NCBI GenBank assembly: GCA_037974665.1
Contig: CM075768.1
Span: 3,560,501 to 3,624,500 of the forward strand
From: Ehretia macrophylla
Lineage: Eukaryota; Streptophyta; Magnoliopsida; Boraginales; Ehretiaceae
Direction: 5' to 3'
DNA: 64,000 nt
Part shown: positions 35,481 to 47,099 of the stretch, one piece after another
Layout: every line of letters begins with the position of its first letter
Numbering within the stretch: the stretch's first letter is position 1
The notes under the pieces: model-generated
Seen by the model: the letters and a program-made list of their open reading frames with translations, nothing else
The model's database searches: none
What the model was told of the DNA's origin: nothing
Made by a program: the position numbers and the translations under genes

Positions 35481-35555
35481 ATGCATGACATTTTTGCTTG
35501 TAATAAGCACTCAAACTCTGCGGCTAAAGAAAATGGTGCAACTGCAAATGCATGA
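35481..35555 (+). promoter_or_regulatory. Upstream ORF overlapping the F-box start codon
   Basis: A 24-codon frame from ATG at 35481 to TGA at 35553-35555, in a different frame from the CDS and spanning its start at 35533. A scanning ribosome that used it would miss the main start. Confidence 0.5.
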
Positions 35556-36072
35556 ACGTCAAGATGAGCTTGATGTAGTAATGAAATTAGATAAAGGGAA
35601 GAGACCAAAGTTTTGCATCAACGATAACATGGACGTGCTTATAGAGATAATGAAGAGGCTTGATGATCAGTCACTGGGCGTAGCTGCTTGTGTTTGCAGA
35701 CTCTGGTGCGCAATAACGCGGAATGACTCACTCTGGGAGCACCTGTGCTTCCCCCACGTTTCGCCACCACCAGAAGGCGTGAAGCCGGTGGTTGTGGCTC
35801 TGGGTGGGTACCGCAAGTTGTACATGGTGTGTGTGAGGCCGGTGCTGAGTCGACTCGGGAGGTTGAGGATTAAGTTGGCTGGTGGTGGTGAGTTTGACTC
35901 GGACAGAGTCAGTCGAGTCTGGTGGACTCGGCATGAGGTGGAACTCTCATTGTCATTGTTTTGTGTGGATTACTATGAGAGAGTGTTTTTAGGTGGTGGT
36001 GGTAGCGGAAGACTAGGTGGTGACTCGGCGGCGTCATCACTCATGTTCCTCTGCAAGGCTGTCAACGTCTGA
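35533..36072 (+). CDS. SNE: F-box protein SNEEZY (SNE/SLY2-like), single exon
   Basis: A 179-residue intronless protein. The F-box spans about 29-73 (INDNMDVLIEIMKRLDDQSL, then WCAITRNDSLWEHLC) and would bind the SKP1-like subunit of an SCF E3 ligase. A conserved block at 86-105 (VVVALGGYRKLYMVCVRPVL) corresponds to the GGF region of SLY1/GID2 proteins, and ELSLSLFCVDYYERV at 137-151 to their LSL region, which contacts DELLA repressors. Family knowledge: SLY1 and SNE mediate gibberellin-triggered loss of DELLA proteins in the nucleus. The start at 35533 has a strong context (AAAATGG); an in-frame ATG at 35485 would add 16 residues but has a weak context. There is a glycine-rich insert at about 154-163. 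The frame is intact. It is the only clear host gene in the window; orthology to SNE rather than SLY1 rests on remembered motif likeness. Confidence 0.88.
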   Translation: MVQLQMHERQDELDVVMKLDKGKRPKFCINDNMDVLIEIMKRLDDQSLGVAACVCRLWCAITRNDSLWEHLCFPHVSPPPEGVKPVVVALGGYRKLYMVCVRPVLSRLGRLRIKLAGGGEFDSDRVSRVWWTRHEVELSLSLFCVDYYERVFLGGGGSGRLGGDSAASSLMFLCKAVNV

Positions 36073-37177
36073 TGAAATTTTTTGAAGTCATTAGTACTCA
36101 TTTTGAAATAATATTGTTTGTTTTTCCTTTTTTTGGTTTTATGGCTTCTTTGGAAAAAATGAGAACATCATTTACGCTAACCAGGGAGTTTTTTTTTTTT
36201 TTTTTGGGTACCTTTGTCTTTCCTTCCTCAAATTTTTTTCCTTTAAATTATTCCTATAATAAATTTTGATTTAAATTGTATCAATAAGGAAATAAAACAA
36301 ATACCCAAGTTTTTCATCGGTCTTGTTTTAATAATAGAAATTGTTTTTTCACTTTTTATGTATTTATTTTTAGGTTTTGTGTTAGGACAATGAATAATAT
36401 AATTAATAAAACAGCATACGGTAGTATCTCCCCATGTGTCGTAATTCGAAAGGCACTTATGATTTTTTATTCGAACCAGCTTTAATTTTGTATTTGTTCT
36501 TTGGCATTGATTTAACAAGATAACTGAATTGCTGATATTCTATATGGTGATTTTTTCTCTTGAAGTATTAGCCTTTTTTTTTTATTTTGTTCATCGATTT
36601 AAAGAATCAATATGAATAATTGGTTAGGAAAAAAAATAAAAAAATAAAAAGGTTGACCAAGGGAAGTTAAAGTGCCGCCAATCAAGTGAAATTTTGTGAA
36701 AAAGTCTAGTAAAGATAATAAGCAAATGTTAGATAATCTGATCCAAATGTAACATCAAATCTAACTATACATCTTATGTTTATTTATTTTTTTCTGACTT
36801 CTAACTTTCGGTAGGAAATGATTTAACTTCCAGATTTGACGTATTTGTACAGTTTTCAGTTGGCAGCTGAACTTCTTCCTATAACAACAATGACAGACAA
36901 CGAAAGAGATTAATGGAATAAAAGAAGTAAAAAGACAAAAAATAAAGGTAAAAAATAAGAGAAGAAAAGAAAAAGACCATGACGCTGTTAATAATTTATT
37001 CGAAGGAATTTACTTCTAACGGCAACCAAATAGATCTGGCTCAACACGTGTGAGCCGGATCCATTCGGCTGATAGATAAAAGCCTAACTTAGAACTGGTA
37101 TATGGGCTAATTCAATACGGTCTGATTGAATTATGGGTTAAGAAAACTGAGTTTGACTTAGCATAAATGTTTAATAG
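36073..37177. other. Downstream region of the F-box gene, no other gene
   Basis: T-rich 3' flank with possible polyadenylation sequence (AATAAA-like words near 36290). No further coding frame with known motifs. Confidence 0.5.
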
Positions 37178-37182
37178 ATTGA

Positions 37183-38185
37183 TATTGGGTGTATTATTGA
37201 TATATTACTTTAGCACATTTTCACTTAAACTTTGTTAGTTTTTGAGTAGTTTACGAGCAATTTGATTAGTTTTCTCTTTGATTTGAATTGTAGGTAATTT
37301 TCAAGAGACAAGTTAAGTTTTGAGGCAAATATTGAAAACAAATAGCAAATGATTGGCTTTCATGCAATTTGTGGATACATTGAAGAACAAATAGAAGTAG
37401 CGCAGTCATAGCGCAGCTGTGCAGGAAATTTGAGGGTAATTTTATAAAAAGGCACGAAAAGAAGAAAACCCTATGATAAAAGAAGACATCAGACGTTGCA
37501 AAGGAGGGAGTTTTTCTGGCAGCTATTTTTGTGGAACAAATAGGACATTTTGGAGAGGAGAACACGCAAGGAAATAGAAGATTGACGAGGAAGGACAAAG
37601 GAGATACAAGATTTAGCCACGATTTTCTTGAGATTTCTACAGTTTTTTCTCTCTCTCATCCTGAACTTTAATAGAAGTTGGATTTTATTTAAATTTATTA
37701 TGAGTTGCAAGATTATTTTTCTAGGGCTACGATGTAGCTAGATTTTGATCACTCGAATTATGTTGGATTGATTGATTGATAGATTATATTATTTTTATGC
37801 TGAGTATTTCATACTATGCTTAATATTTGTGATTGTCTGGCCAATAATTGCTTGTTTTGTGGTTTGGTTTAAGACTGAGAAGTAATAACTAGACTAGACC
37901 ATGTGTGGAGTACCATTAAATTGTCAAAAACTAAAGATAGTTATGAGATCTAGTGCAGCGCTTAAATTTCTAAGGCTGAATGCATTCTATAAGTTCACTA
38001 TTATCACAGAGATATAGCTAACTTACTTATTAGGATAGGTTATTGATACTTGAGAAATATTAATATCTACCTTAGTGAGATTGCTGGCAGCATAAGGAAT
38101 AGTCGATAATTGGATTTAATCAACAGATTCGAGTAGGATAAATCTTGGTGAAATCAGAACCCCTAAAACTCTCCAGTTATTGAAT
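37183..38185 (+). repeat. Athila relic, left LTR, 3' end deleted
   Basis: Matches 41646 onward up to CTCCAGTTATTGAAT; the right LTR continues about 220 bases further. The deletion joint lies at or just after GAAT. Confidence 0.85.
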
Positions 38186-38187
38186 CA

Positions 38188-38769
38188 AATCGAGAAATAA
38201 AGAAGATTCTTGAGAAAATAGTGGGCAATTCACGCAAAGATTGGGCTAAGAAGATTGATGATGAACTGTGGGCGTATTGTACTGCATTTAAAACACCAAT
38301 TGGGATGTCGCCTTACAGATTGGTCTATGGAAAAGCTTGCCATTTACCAATGGAGCTCGAGCACAAGGCATATTGGGCAATGAAGTAGTTGAATCTGGAT
38401 ATGCAAGCTGCAGGAGAAAAGAGACTTTTGCAATTGAATGAGTTAGAAGAGTTCCAGAATGAAACCTATGAGAATGCGAAGATCTATAAAGAGAGAACAA
38501 AAGCATGGCATGATAAGCATATCTCACAAAAAGAGTTCTTGCATGGTTAGAAAGTTCTTTTATACAACTCAAGGCTTCGCTTGTTTCCCGGAAAGCTTAA
38601 ATCAAGATGGTATGACTCTTTTGTTGTAACGAAGGTGTTTCCCTATGGAGCTGTTGAAGTAAATCATCCAGAAAATGGGACGTTCAAGGTTAATGAACAA
38701 CGGTTGAAGACTTATTGGAATGATGAGTTTGATAAGAACAAGTCCGTTGTTCACCTCAACTCGGCTTGA
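38188..38769 (+). pseudogene. Athila integrase C-terminal fragment
   Basis: A constant frame with two stops, TAG at 38386-38388 and TAG at 38548-38550. Segments in order: [74 protein letters not shown] and FKVNEQRLKTYW. These correspond to the end of the catalytic core and the C-terminal DNA-binding part of Athila/Tat integrase. The HHCC and DDE residues are deleted. The natural stop is TGA at 38767-38769. It is not functional. Confidence 0.92.
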
Positions 38770-39230
38770 GAAATTGCTCCGTCAGGCTGTCGACGTTAAA
38801 ACAAGCACTTTTCTGGAGGCAACCCGAATTTTCTTACTTTTCTTGATTTAATAGTTTTAGTTGTTTTTCGTTAATTTTTGAGTTATAGTTGTCAAAGTTA
38901 ATTGTTGATTTTTATTGTCATGATAGGTTCAAGAAAAAGTTTGGGGGGAGCCTAGACAAGGAGAGGTTCTACCAAGTCATTTAAGAGAGAAAATATGAAG
39001 AAATTCGTGTTTGGAGTGAAGGGGATGTGTGCATGGAAGAGAAAAAAAAACAAGAAGAAACAAAGTTGTGCAGTAGTGCTGTTGCACTAAATTCTAGCGC
39101 AGCTGCGCTGACGTCCTTAAAAGTTACGTTCCTGAGAGCTGTGAAAGTCGCATTGTTGCGCCAAAATGTAGGGCAGTTGCGCTGATGCTGTTTGAAGTTA
39201 CGTTTTTGAAATAGCACTGTTGCGCTAAAA
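38770..39230 (+). other. Athila post-pol region, first part
   Basis: Non-coding, with a polypurine-like AAAAAGTTTGGGGGGAG at about 38933-38949 and the start of the GCGCAG tandem units. Confidence 0.6.
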
Positions 39231-39250
39231 AATGGCGCTACTACGCTGCC
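39078..39250 (+). repeat. Tandem units with GCGCAGCTGCGC
   Basis: Two full and one partial unit of about 63-73 bases (from 39078, 39151 and 39214), each with (C)TGTTGC(G/A)C(T/C)AAAAT, a GCGCAG(C/T)TGCGCT-type palindrome and GTTACGTT. Related words (ATAGCGCAGC) occur in both Athila LTRs, near 37407 and 41873. Confidence 0.65.
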
Positions 39251-39894
39251 ATCCCCTTACATCTGACATTCTGAAAAAAAAAAAAAAAATTCAGCCACTT
39301 ACCAACCCACTTTACCCAGTCCACCAACCCATGTCACATATCCAAACCCATCTCATATTTTCACCCCTCAGCTTTCACACCTCAACCCATACCCAAGAAG
39401 CCTACCTGACCCATAACCACAATAAAACCCACAACCTACCACCCGAATCCTATCTATCCACACCTACCTCCCAAATCAAAACACAACCCTTCCCTTTGTT
39501 GCCCTTTCTCTCACGCAACTCCCTCTCAAATCGCCATAGTCGAAAGCACAAACAGAACAAAAAAAAAAAGAATCACCATGCCGTCGACAAAGCAGTACCA
39601 CCTTGGGCTCACGTCGATGACGACGGCGTAGATCAGATCTCTCTATCAGCTCTCTCTCCGTCTCTCACCGGCGCCATAACCACCCTGTCACCACACCACC
39701 TCGTGGACGACGCTGGCAGAGGCGACGCCAGTAGCGCCTTTTACAACTTTCCTCCCGTTGTCGACTTCTATACCACCAAACAGCAAGACTCATCCGCATT
39801 CACTTTCGCCGGCGATGAAGTCAGCGACGTCAGAGCCACGTCGCTTCATCTTTCACAGGCCATTCACTTCTCACTCACGATATCACCTTGGTGA
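39232..39894 (+). other. GC-rich open frame in the Athila post-pol region, doubtful coding
   Basis: An open frame without an ATG at its first codon. From about 39580 to 39890 the base composition is clearly more GC- and CpG-rich than its surroundings (GTCGACAAAGC, GACGACGGCG, GACGACGCTGG). The translation is low in motif content and matches no family I know. GTGAGT follows at about 39891 and looks like a 5' splice site. It could be a remnant of the env-like region of Athila elements, a captured host exon, or chance. Confidence 0.25.
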
Positions 39895-41645
39895 GTTTTG
39901 TGTTTTCTTTGTTGTTCTACTTTGTTCGCTGGTAGAAAGAATTTGAAAAAAAAAACAAAAATTTTTAGAGCCTGCGTACGCACAGGAGCCATGCACGTCA
40001 GTTGTGTGGGCTGCGTGTATTCAGAATCTCATGAGTGTTTGAATGGTTGGTTAATTTGTGGTGTGAGCATTGTGATTGTGATTGCATCCTTGGTACATAT
40101 GTTGATTGAGATTTTGTTGGCTGACTTGTGACTGGAAATCTTTTGGAGTAGTTCTCAAGGCTATACGTGATTCCAATGGTGGTGCATTGCATTGGTTGGG
40201 TCCTTTGTGAATGATTTGTTATTGGTTAAGTCCTACTGCTTGCGATCGTTGTATTGAGTTTGATGTGCTCTATTGTTACGTTTGTTGGGTGATTCGTAGT
40301 TACGTCATGTTGCATAGGACTGTAGGTGTTTTCTTTTCATGAGTTTTGTTATTTTTTATTTGTTTCATTTAGTACTAAAAAAAATTTGAAAAAAAAATTG
40401 AAAGTGATGTTGGAAAGATAAGAAATAGGCCGATGATGAGTAGCGTATGAATGACATGATAGTAATGAGGATAATTGACTAAAACATAGCTTCGTTTTAC
40501 AGAAAATCCCACCTATTGTGTACTTAGTTTCACCTAGTTATCTTGATACTTAGAGAAGGTTTATGTGAGTTTAAGTGAACATAAAAAATGATGAAATGGG
40601 ACTTTAGAACTTGCTTGATTGTCACTCAAGGCGAAATCCTAAGTTGCATAGCATTAGGAAAATGATTTAGGCCATCTTTGGATCATTTGAGCCTTTCAAG
40701 CCAATCCTTGTAATAATTGAATATCCCTAGTTCACCCTTTTGAGCCTAAGATAGCCTTTTCTTTCTTATGCAACTTACAAATTCTTCCTTAATTGGTTAA
40801 GTCTGGTTTCTCCAATTAATGACCTCTCTACTTGTAACATATGATTGTTTTAGGATGATTATTTGGATCTATGGTTTATGTTGAATGATGGGAGGTATAA
40901 TGATTGGGTGATTTGTTTTGTTTTGTTTTTGAAAAAAAAAAGAGAGAACAAAGAATGGAAAGAAAAGATAAGAGCCACACTCCTTGTAGTTAATGTCAAA
41001 ATGTAAGTTTGGGGGGGTGTGGATTCTTTATGTGTTTGGTAATATTGTGAATGAATGTTGAAGAAGTAAAGTGATAAATGGAAGAAAAGAGATTTCTTGA
41101 ATAATTGTGGTGGTAAGAAGTAGAGATGGTATGTGTTCCATTGACCATCCTAGAATGATTGTGTGCTTACAGGTAGTGTAGCCTTATATTATATCCAGTA
41201 TCCTACCATGGCCCTAGCTACACGTTATAACCAAATGTAAAGTCCTACTGATCTTTAATGTTATGATTAATCTACATTAGTGGAGAGTGGCATGAAAAGT
41301 GAGCCTATGAAGTCCTAAGTAATTGAAAATAAAAGATCCACATTAGATATTCGCTTCGCTTGCATAAACTCATCTGGGTACAATTGATTAGGATAGAGGC
41401 TATTCACACACTCACTTGGGGGATTTGAAGTAAAATGCAAATTATGTGAAGTTAATATTCCTCATGCTTATGAGTGAAAGTCACCTCTTGAGTTGTGAAA
41501 TAAAGCTACTGAGGCCGTGCAAATTTACTATCCTACAACATTGCTTTCATGAATTGTCTTGTGTTGAGTCTTTAGTTTTAGGTTGTTTCTTTCTTTAGTT
41601 GTGTCTTTCGCTTGAGGACAAGCAAAACTTAAGATTGGGGGTGTT
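39895..41645 (+). other. Athila 3' internal untranslated region
   Basis: No coding frame. It contains a second polypurine-like GTAAGTTTGGGGGGG near 41002 and ends with CTTGAGGACAAGCAAAAC and the polypurine-like AAGATTGGGGGTG just before the right LTR. Confidence 0.6.
41630..41645 (+). other. Polypurine tract region of the Athila relic
   Basis: AAGATTGGGGGTGTT lies directly before the TGTTGGG start of the right LTR, as in related plant elements. Confidence 0.55.
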
Positions 41646-44600
41646 TGTTGGGTGTATTATTGATATATTATTTCAACACCTTTTCACTTAAACTTTGTTA
41701 GTTTTTGAGTAGTTTATGAGCAATTTGATTGGTTTTGTCTTTGATTTGAGTTGTAGGTAATTTCCAAGAGATAAGCTAAGTTTTGAGGCAAAGATTGAAG
41801 AGAAATAGCAAAGGATTGGCTTTTATGCAATTTGTGGAGAAATTGAAGAACAAATAGAAGTAGTGCAGTCATAGCGCAGCGTCGCAGGAAATTTAAGGGT
41901 AATTTTGTAAAAAGGCGCGAAAGAAGAAAATCCTATGATAAAAGAAGACATCAGACGTTGCAAAGGAGGGAGTTTTTCTGGCAGCTATTTTTGTGGAGCA
42001 AATAGGACATTCTGGAGAGGAGAAAACGCAAGCAAACAGAAGATTGACGAGGAAGGACATAAGAGATACAAGATTTAGCCACGATTTTCTTGAGATTTCG
42101 AGAGTTTTTGCTCTCTCTCATCATGAACTTTAATAGAAGTTGGATTTCATTTACATTTATTATGAGTTGCTAGATTATTTTTCTAGGGCTACAATGTAGC
42201 CAGATTTTGATCACTCGAATTATGTTGGATTGATTGATTGATAGATTATTCTATTTTTTTGCTGAGTATTTTACACTATGCTTAATGTGTCACACCCCGA
42301 CCCCTCACGAGATCGGAGAATTCTATTAAACAATCGAAACTCATCCCATTACCAAACCCAGTCACAAAATTTAGGGAAAACAGACAGAGTCTCCCCTGTT
42401 TATAGGACAAATCAAAACCTGTAAACAGACAATGAAGTCACAAACCTCACAAAATCCAACATCCACAACATTCACCAACTTCAAGACCGACCGAGCCTTG
42501 AGCAAGACATAGAAAACACACACAAGCATGCATTTAACAATCCTTGAAACCTTATCTTTTTAATCCGCTTATCATACCACTCTATATTAACTATTAGATT
42601 TTCTTATAAACTAAAGCCAAACAACTATTAACTTTTATTAACACACAAGCAAGCCGTATAATGGAAAGTAAAGATAACTATTACAATCCATTACCATTCA
42701 AGCCATATATTAACCTAGCTATTAAAATTCTTCAACAACTCCAAATATATACAAGCCCATAGGCACAAAATAGAACATAACATAATACAAGCAAGATCTT
42801 CACATAATCTACAAACAACATCCCAACCTCAAGCAATAGCACACATCAATCAAGGCAACTCCTCCTCCAACTACATCTCCTGAAACATGTTAGCGAGGTA
42901 TGAGCAACCACAATTGTCCAGTGAGGGATATAGTCTACCGGGCGTGCAATGCAGTAGTTAATACAAATAAAGCATTTAACAGCCAAAGAACAATTGAAAC
43001 AACAAGTTACCACACATTAAAAGGATACGATTCACTTTAACCCCAACACTCCAGTCTTCACATGGTCTTCAATCACGAACCACGAACCTTGATCATCGTG
43101 CCGACATAAACCCTAAACACTCCAATGGGTGTACTCCGGATGTACCCCAAATATTCTACGACCTAACACCCCCTGGCAATCTTTGGACCAGGCGAGTGAG
43201 GGAATAGGGTACAGAGCTAGAGCACCAACCCTAGCAAGCCTGCTGCTGCCTAGAGAGGCCCATCGCATCCGCCCCGATGATATGGTTGCGCAAACACTAT
43301 GCAATGCACTTAGATACAATGACAATATAACAATAATATAGAGCGCTATAAAACAATATAATGAATGAGGGACAACAAAGTAGGCTGCCCTCGAAAACAG
43401 TTAAAAATATAAACAATAACATATAATCAACTAAATGAACATAAAACGGTAAATTACATATTTTGCACGAAACTCTACTACAAGCTCACAAACAACTTAA
43501 AAGTGCATTTAACTATCTTATAAGCAACTACAATGCAATAGATGTGTGAAACAATCAATTTTCCACTTTTTCCCCTTTGTAACTTAATCCATTTGTCTTC
43601 AAAACAAAAGATGATGTCCTAGTTTCATGAGCGAGCTATTCTATACTTCTAAATGCACCAAATGGCACCCTTAGGACTCTTGAATTTACCCAATTACCAG
43701 CGATTACCACAGAAGCCCCGATTGCCCCTTTGTGAGTTTGTACTACACGTACCTTAACCGGAACTCAACCGAGGTTTAGCAAAGCATATCTAGCACCTAT
43801 ATAGCCTAAGAACACTAAATGTGAAGGCCAAATTAACCCGGATTTGTATTAACCCCGAAACCCCTTTTTAAAAGTCACCAATTTTGCGTTTTAGCCAAGT
43901 TTCGAGCAATTCAACCTCACGGGGCTATTAATCTATCTTTATTAACATCTAAGGTACCTATTAGAAGCAAGGAATCGAGCTATAACGCACAATGTCATAA
44001 AACCCTAAAAAACATCACTATTCAATGCTCTAGAATCAAACTATCAAATTTAACCGTTTAAAAAGTGAAACAATTGCATAAACTTGGTCTCTACAACATG
44101 TATGCATCATATATAGCAAGATTTGATCATAACTCAAGCCAATATCAACAAATCTAGAAAATACATAATATGGCATAAACTTTAAATTCACAAAGGAGTG
44201 CAAAATCCCTCACCACATGCGTGTAGAGGCTCGTAGGAGACTAGAACACACTCGAATCTACTTGGTCCTAGCTTAGAAGAGTCAAAACTTGGAGGTTTGT
44301 TGAGCAAATTTTCCTTTTCTTCTCTTGGCTGCTTCATGGGTTCAGGGGGGAATATAGGTGGTATTTTATGAAGTGTTTTGATAAGCTAATGTTTATGCTT
44401 GTGTGTAATGATATATATTATATTTTGTGTCATGTTTAAAAATGTGTGTGTTGACAATAAAGTGAGTCAAACTAGTTTAAAATAAGTCAAAAAGTGCAAT
44501 TAAATGTTAGCTAGCTCAAAGGTAATGTTAGACTACGTAACACTATTCACGTGAACCAATAAAATATTTTCTAAATGAGCTTTCCTAACGCATTTTGCTC

Positions 44601-45370
44601 AAATGCCTATTTTTTTTCATTCTTAAAACAGTTAATATAATTTAAGAAAAATACTAATTTGAAGAAAATAAGTAGTTGAAACATGCAATGAATTAACCAG
44701 AAAGCAACAAGTAAATGCACAGTGAAAATGCACAAACAGTAGATGCAACAGTTAATGAATCGTGATAATGTTCTCAGGTGTCACATAATGCTTGTGATTG
44801 TTTGGCCAATAATTGCTTGTTTTGTGGTTTGGTTTAAGACTGAGAAGTGATAACTAGACTAGACCATGTGCGGAGTACCATTAAATTGTCATAAACTAGA
44901 GATAGTTGTGAGATCTAGTGCAGCGCTTAAATTTCTAGGGCTTAATGCATTCCATAAGTTCACATTTATCACAAAGATGTAGGTAGCTTGCTTATTGAGA
45001 TAGGTTATTAATGCTTGAGAAAGATTAATATCTACCTTAGTGAGATTGTTGGCAGCATAAGGAATAGTCGTCAATTGGATTTAATCAACAGATTCGAGTA
45101 TGATAAATTTTGGTGAAATCGGAACCCCTAAAACTCTCCAGTTATTGAATTAACCTTTCCATAAAAATTCGTACTTGTTAGTGGTTAGTTTTATTAATTT
45201 CATTAATTCTTTAGTTTTTAATCACAATTTCTCAAATTTGGATTCTCTGAATAGAACTAGAGCTAAATCAATTTTGGTAGTTAATAATCTCAGTCCTCGT
45301 GGGAACGATTTTTACTCATCATTTTATTACTTATTGCGATACGTGCACTTACGTTGGAGATCATACAACA
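41646..45370 (+). repeat. Athila relic, right LTR, interrupted by a solo LTR
   Basis: About 1222 bases when the solo LTR and one target repeat are removed. Runs from TGTTGGG to ACAACA (45370). Confidence 0.85.
42288..44785 (-). mobile_element. Solo LTR, Tekay-like, inserted in the Athila LTR
   Basis: 2498 bases, from TGTCACACCCC to GGTGTCACA as read on plus, with target duplication TAATG on both sides (42283-42287 and 44786-44790). The uninterrupted site can be read in the left LTR at about 37816. There is no second LTR or interior, so it arose by LTR-LTR recombination. The open frames near 43113-43341 are short and not gene-like. Confidence 0.92.
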
Positions 45371-45530
45371 ATTGAGTTGGGCTGGACTCATTTCTCATAA
45401 TATAGGACCTAATTCGACCCACGAGTCTGCTCTCACAAGTCGCGAGTTGGGCTAGACCAACCCATTTTAATTTGTGATTTATTCTAAACATATAATATAT
45501 ATACTAATATACAAACACACACACACACAC

Positions 45531-45569
<39 letters not shown>

Positions 45570-45593
45570 CAAATACCAATATATATATATATA
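45371..45593. repeat. Host flank ending in (AC)n and (TA)n microsatellites
   Basis: After the ATTGA duplication come about 110 bases of unique sequence, then AC and TA runs from about 45512 to 45593. Confidence 0.75.
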
Positions 45594-45625
45594 CTAGTTG
45601 AGCTTGCCTGTGCATATGCATGGGC
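45594..45625 (-). other. Helitron 3' terminus with subterminal hairpin
   Basis: GCCTGTGCATATGCATGGGC (plus, 45606-45625) folds back with nine pairs including two G-T pairs. Eight bases separate it from the terminal CTAG. This matches the CTRR end plus hairpin of plant Helitrons. Confidence 0.75.
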
Positions 45626-45745
45626 TAAGCCCAGTATACATTAAAAAAAATATTGTAAATAAAACATTAAATGAGATATATACAATGTTAGTCAAAATTT
45701 GCAGAGAACATATAACAATAATTCGCGATCATACACCTGATCAAC

Positions 45746-45994
45746 CTAATGTCTATAGATAACAATCAAAACATTGCTTTCAGGAATCAATCGCATGGAT
45801 GAACTTTCCAAATTGGTGCCCGTTATTTGCCATACAGACTTGATATTTGGCGAATGATAGTTCAAAGGCGGCTCATTCTTCTTTTGTTGCTCAAGATTAT
45901 CACTGTTTGCTGCATCCAACTGTCTTCTACGAAAACAATTCAATCTGCCAACAAACCAGAACCTCGCCTTTGCAATTAGCTCAGTCCCAAATGA
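45746..45994 (-). pseudogene. Unidentified captured coding-like piece
   Basis: An open frame of about 82 codons on minus, reading ELIAKARFWFVGRLNCFRRR early and VWQITGTNLESSS later. The composition looks like real protein, but I cannot name the family. It lies in the 3' cargo zone of the Helitron, so gene capture is likely. Confidence 0.4.
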
Positions 45995-46342
45995 TCAGTC
46001 TCCCTACATTTTCACAAAGAGAGAGGTAACAAATTCTCAATTAATGCTAAATATGCCCTGCTCAACACCAACAAAATGAAGAATACGCTTCTAAATTCTA
46101 CTAACTACAAAGACAAACCCGACTTCTAATGCACCAACATCCTTGGCAATTACGAAGTAGGGAGAATTTGCAAATATCTAACTGGAAAACATATATGCAA
46201 ACTATATATTAACAATTATTAATTACCAAATCTACAGGAAACAAAAAAAAAATAATTTCGTTTCATGCAGGTTTTAGTGAATACATTTACTAAACTAATC
46301 AAATTATGTGAGTTTTTATGAGATCTACGACAATTGACTTAC

Positions 46343-46450
46343 TAAGGAAAGTTGAAATGGATAGAACTTTGGCTTCCCTTCCATCCATTCTTCAGCAAAT
46401 ATGCTCATTTCTTGAGTGTAGTTATGGCCTACATATACGCAAAAGACATT
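46343..46450 (-). pseudogene. Unidentified exon-like piece with splice donor
   Basis: Reads FAEEWMEGKPKFYPFQLS and is followed by GTAAGT (plus 46337-46342), a good plant 5' splice site. The protein family was not recognised. The neighbouring 201-base frame (46422-46622) is an artefact of an AAC/ACA microsatellite. Confidence 0.4.
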
Positions 46451-46544
46451 TTGTGAGCTTCCAACCAAATAGCCAGAAGCCATTATTTTGATCCCACAAC
46501 TCTACCCCATATACAACCATCATCACCAACACCACCATAAAAAC

Positions 46545-46577
46545 AACAAAAACAACAACAACAACAACAACAACAAC
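46545..46577. repeat. (AAC)n microsatellite
   Basis: A run of AAC triplets; it explains the valine-rich open frame read on minus. Confidence 0.8.
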
Positions 46578-47099
46578 TAATTTCACTCTCTTATCCGTCA
46601 CTTCCAACTTCAAATTAGACATGAAAATTTCTCATTTACCCCATTGCAAAATTTCACCATGTATACTACTTCAAAACCCAAAATCTCTATCTCAATTAAC
46701 TGTATCAAAAGAAATGCTATTGGCCCTTTTCAGATTTGAGCTCAAAATCCATTATCATAATCACAAAACGCTTCAAACTTTCTGCTATTGAAACAACTAA
46801 AACCACTTCAAACCAAATCAAACCAAACAAATCCTTATCCTACTAATGGGTCGGCTATATAAATTTGATAGTGCTACCACAAATATTATCCATCCTCAAT
46901 TCATATACCTTTTACAATGGCTCTATGAGCATGAGCCATTTCAGATAATGTTCAAGTGTATAAAAAATGGCTAAGTAGGCAAACAGTTAAACCAAAGTAG
47001 TGTGCAATCAAAATCACAATCCATTTTTTCCCCAAAAAGTGGCCATTTACGATGTATTTTTACAAAGTGGCCATTTGTAACTAAGGATAAAGCTCCAAG

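Larger units (their letters stand above)
37183..45370 (+). mobile_element. Athila-type Ty3/Gypsy relic, internally deleted
   Basis: Target duplication ATTGA at 37178-37182 and 45371-45375. The left LTR (37183-38185) is cut short and joins directly to the last third of integrase; primer site, gag, protease, RT and RNase H are all gone. The right LTR (41646-45370) is complete but holds a solo LTR. The integrase text ([29 protein letters not shown]) is characteristic of Athila/Tat elements. The 5' terminus is TATTGGG instead of the TGTTGGG of the right LTR. Confidence 0.88.

Noticed and set aside
39232..39894. 220-codon frame as a functional gene
   Set aside because: No ATG at its first codon, low-complexity translation and position in an Athila relic; kept only as a doubtful feature.
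46422..46622. Valine-rich open frame
   Set aside because: Produced by an (AAC)n microsatellite read on minus.
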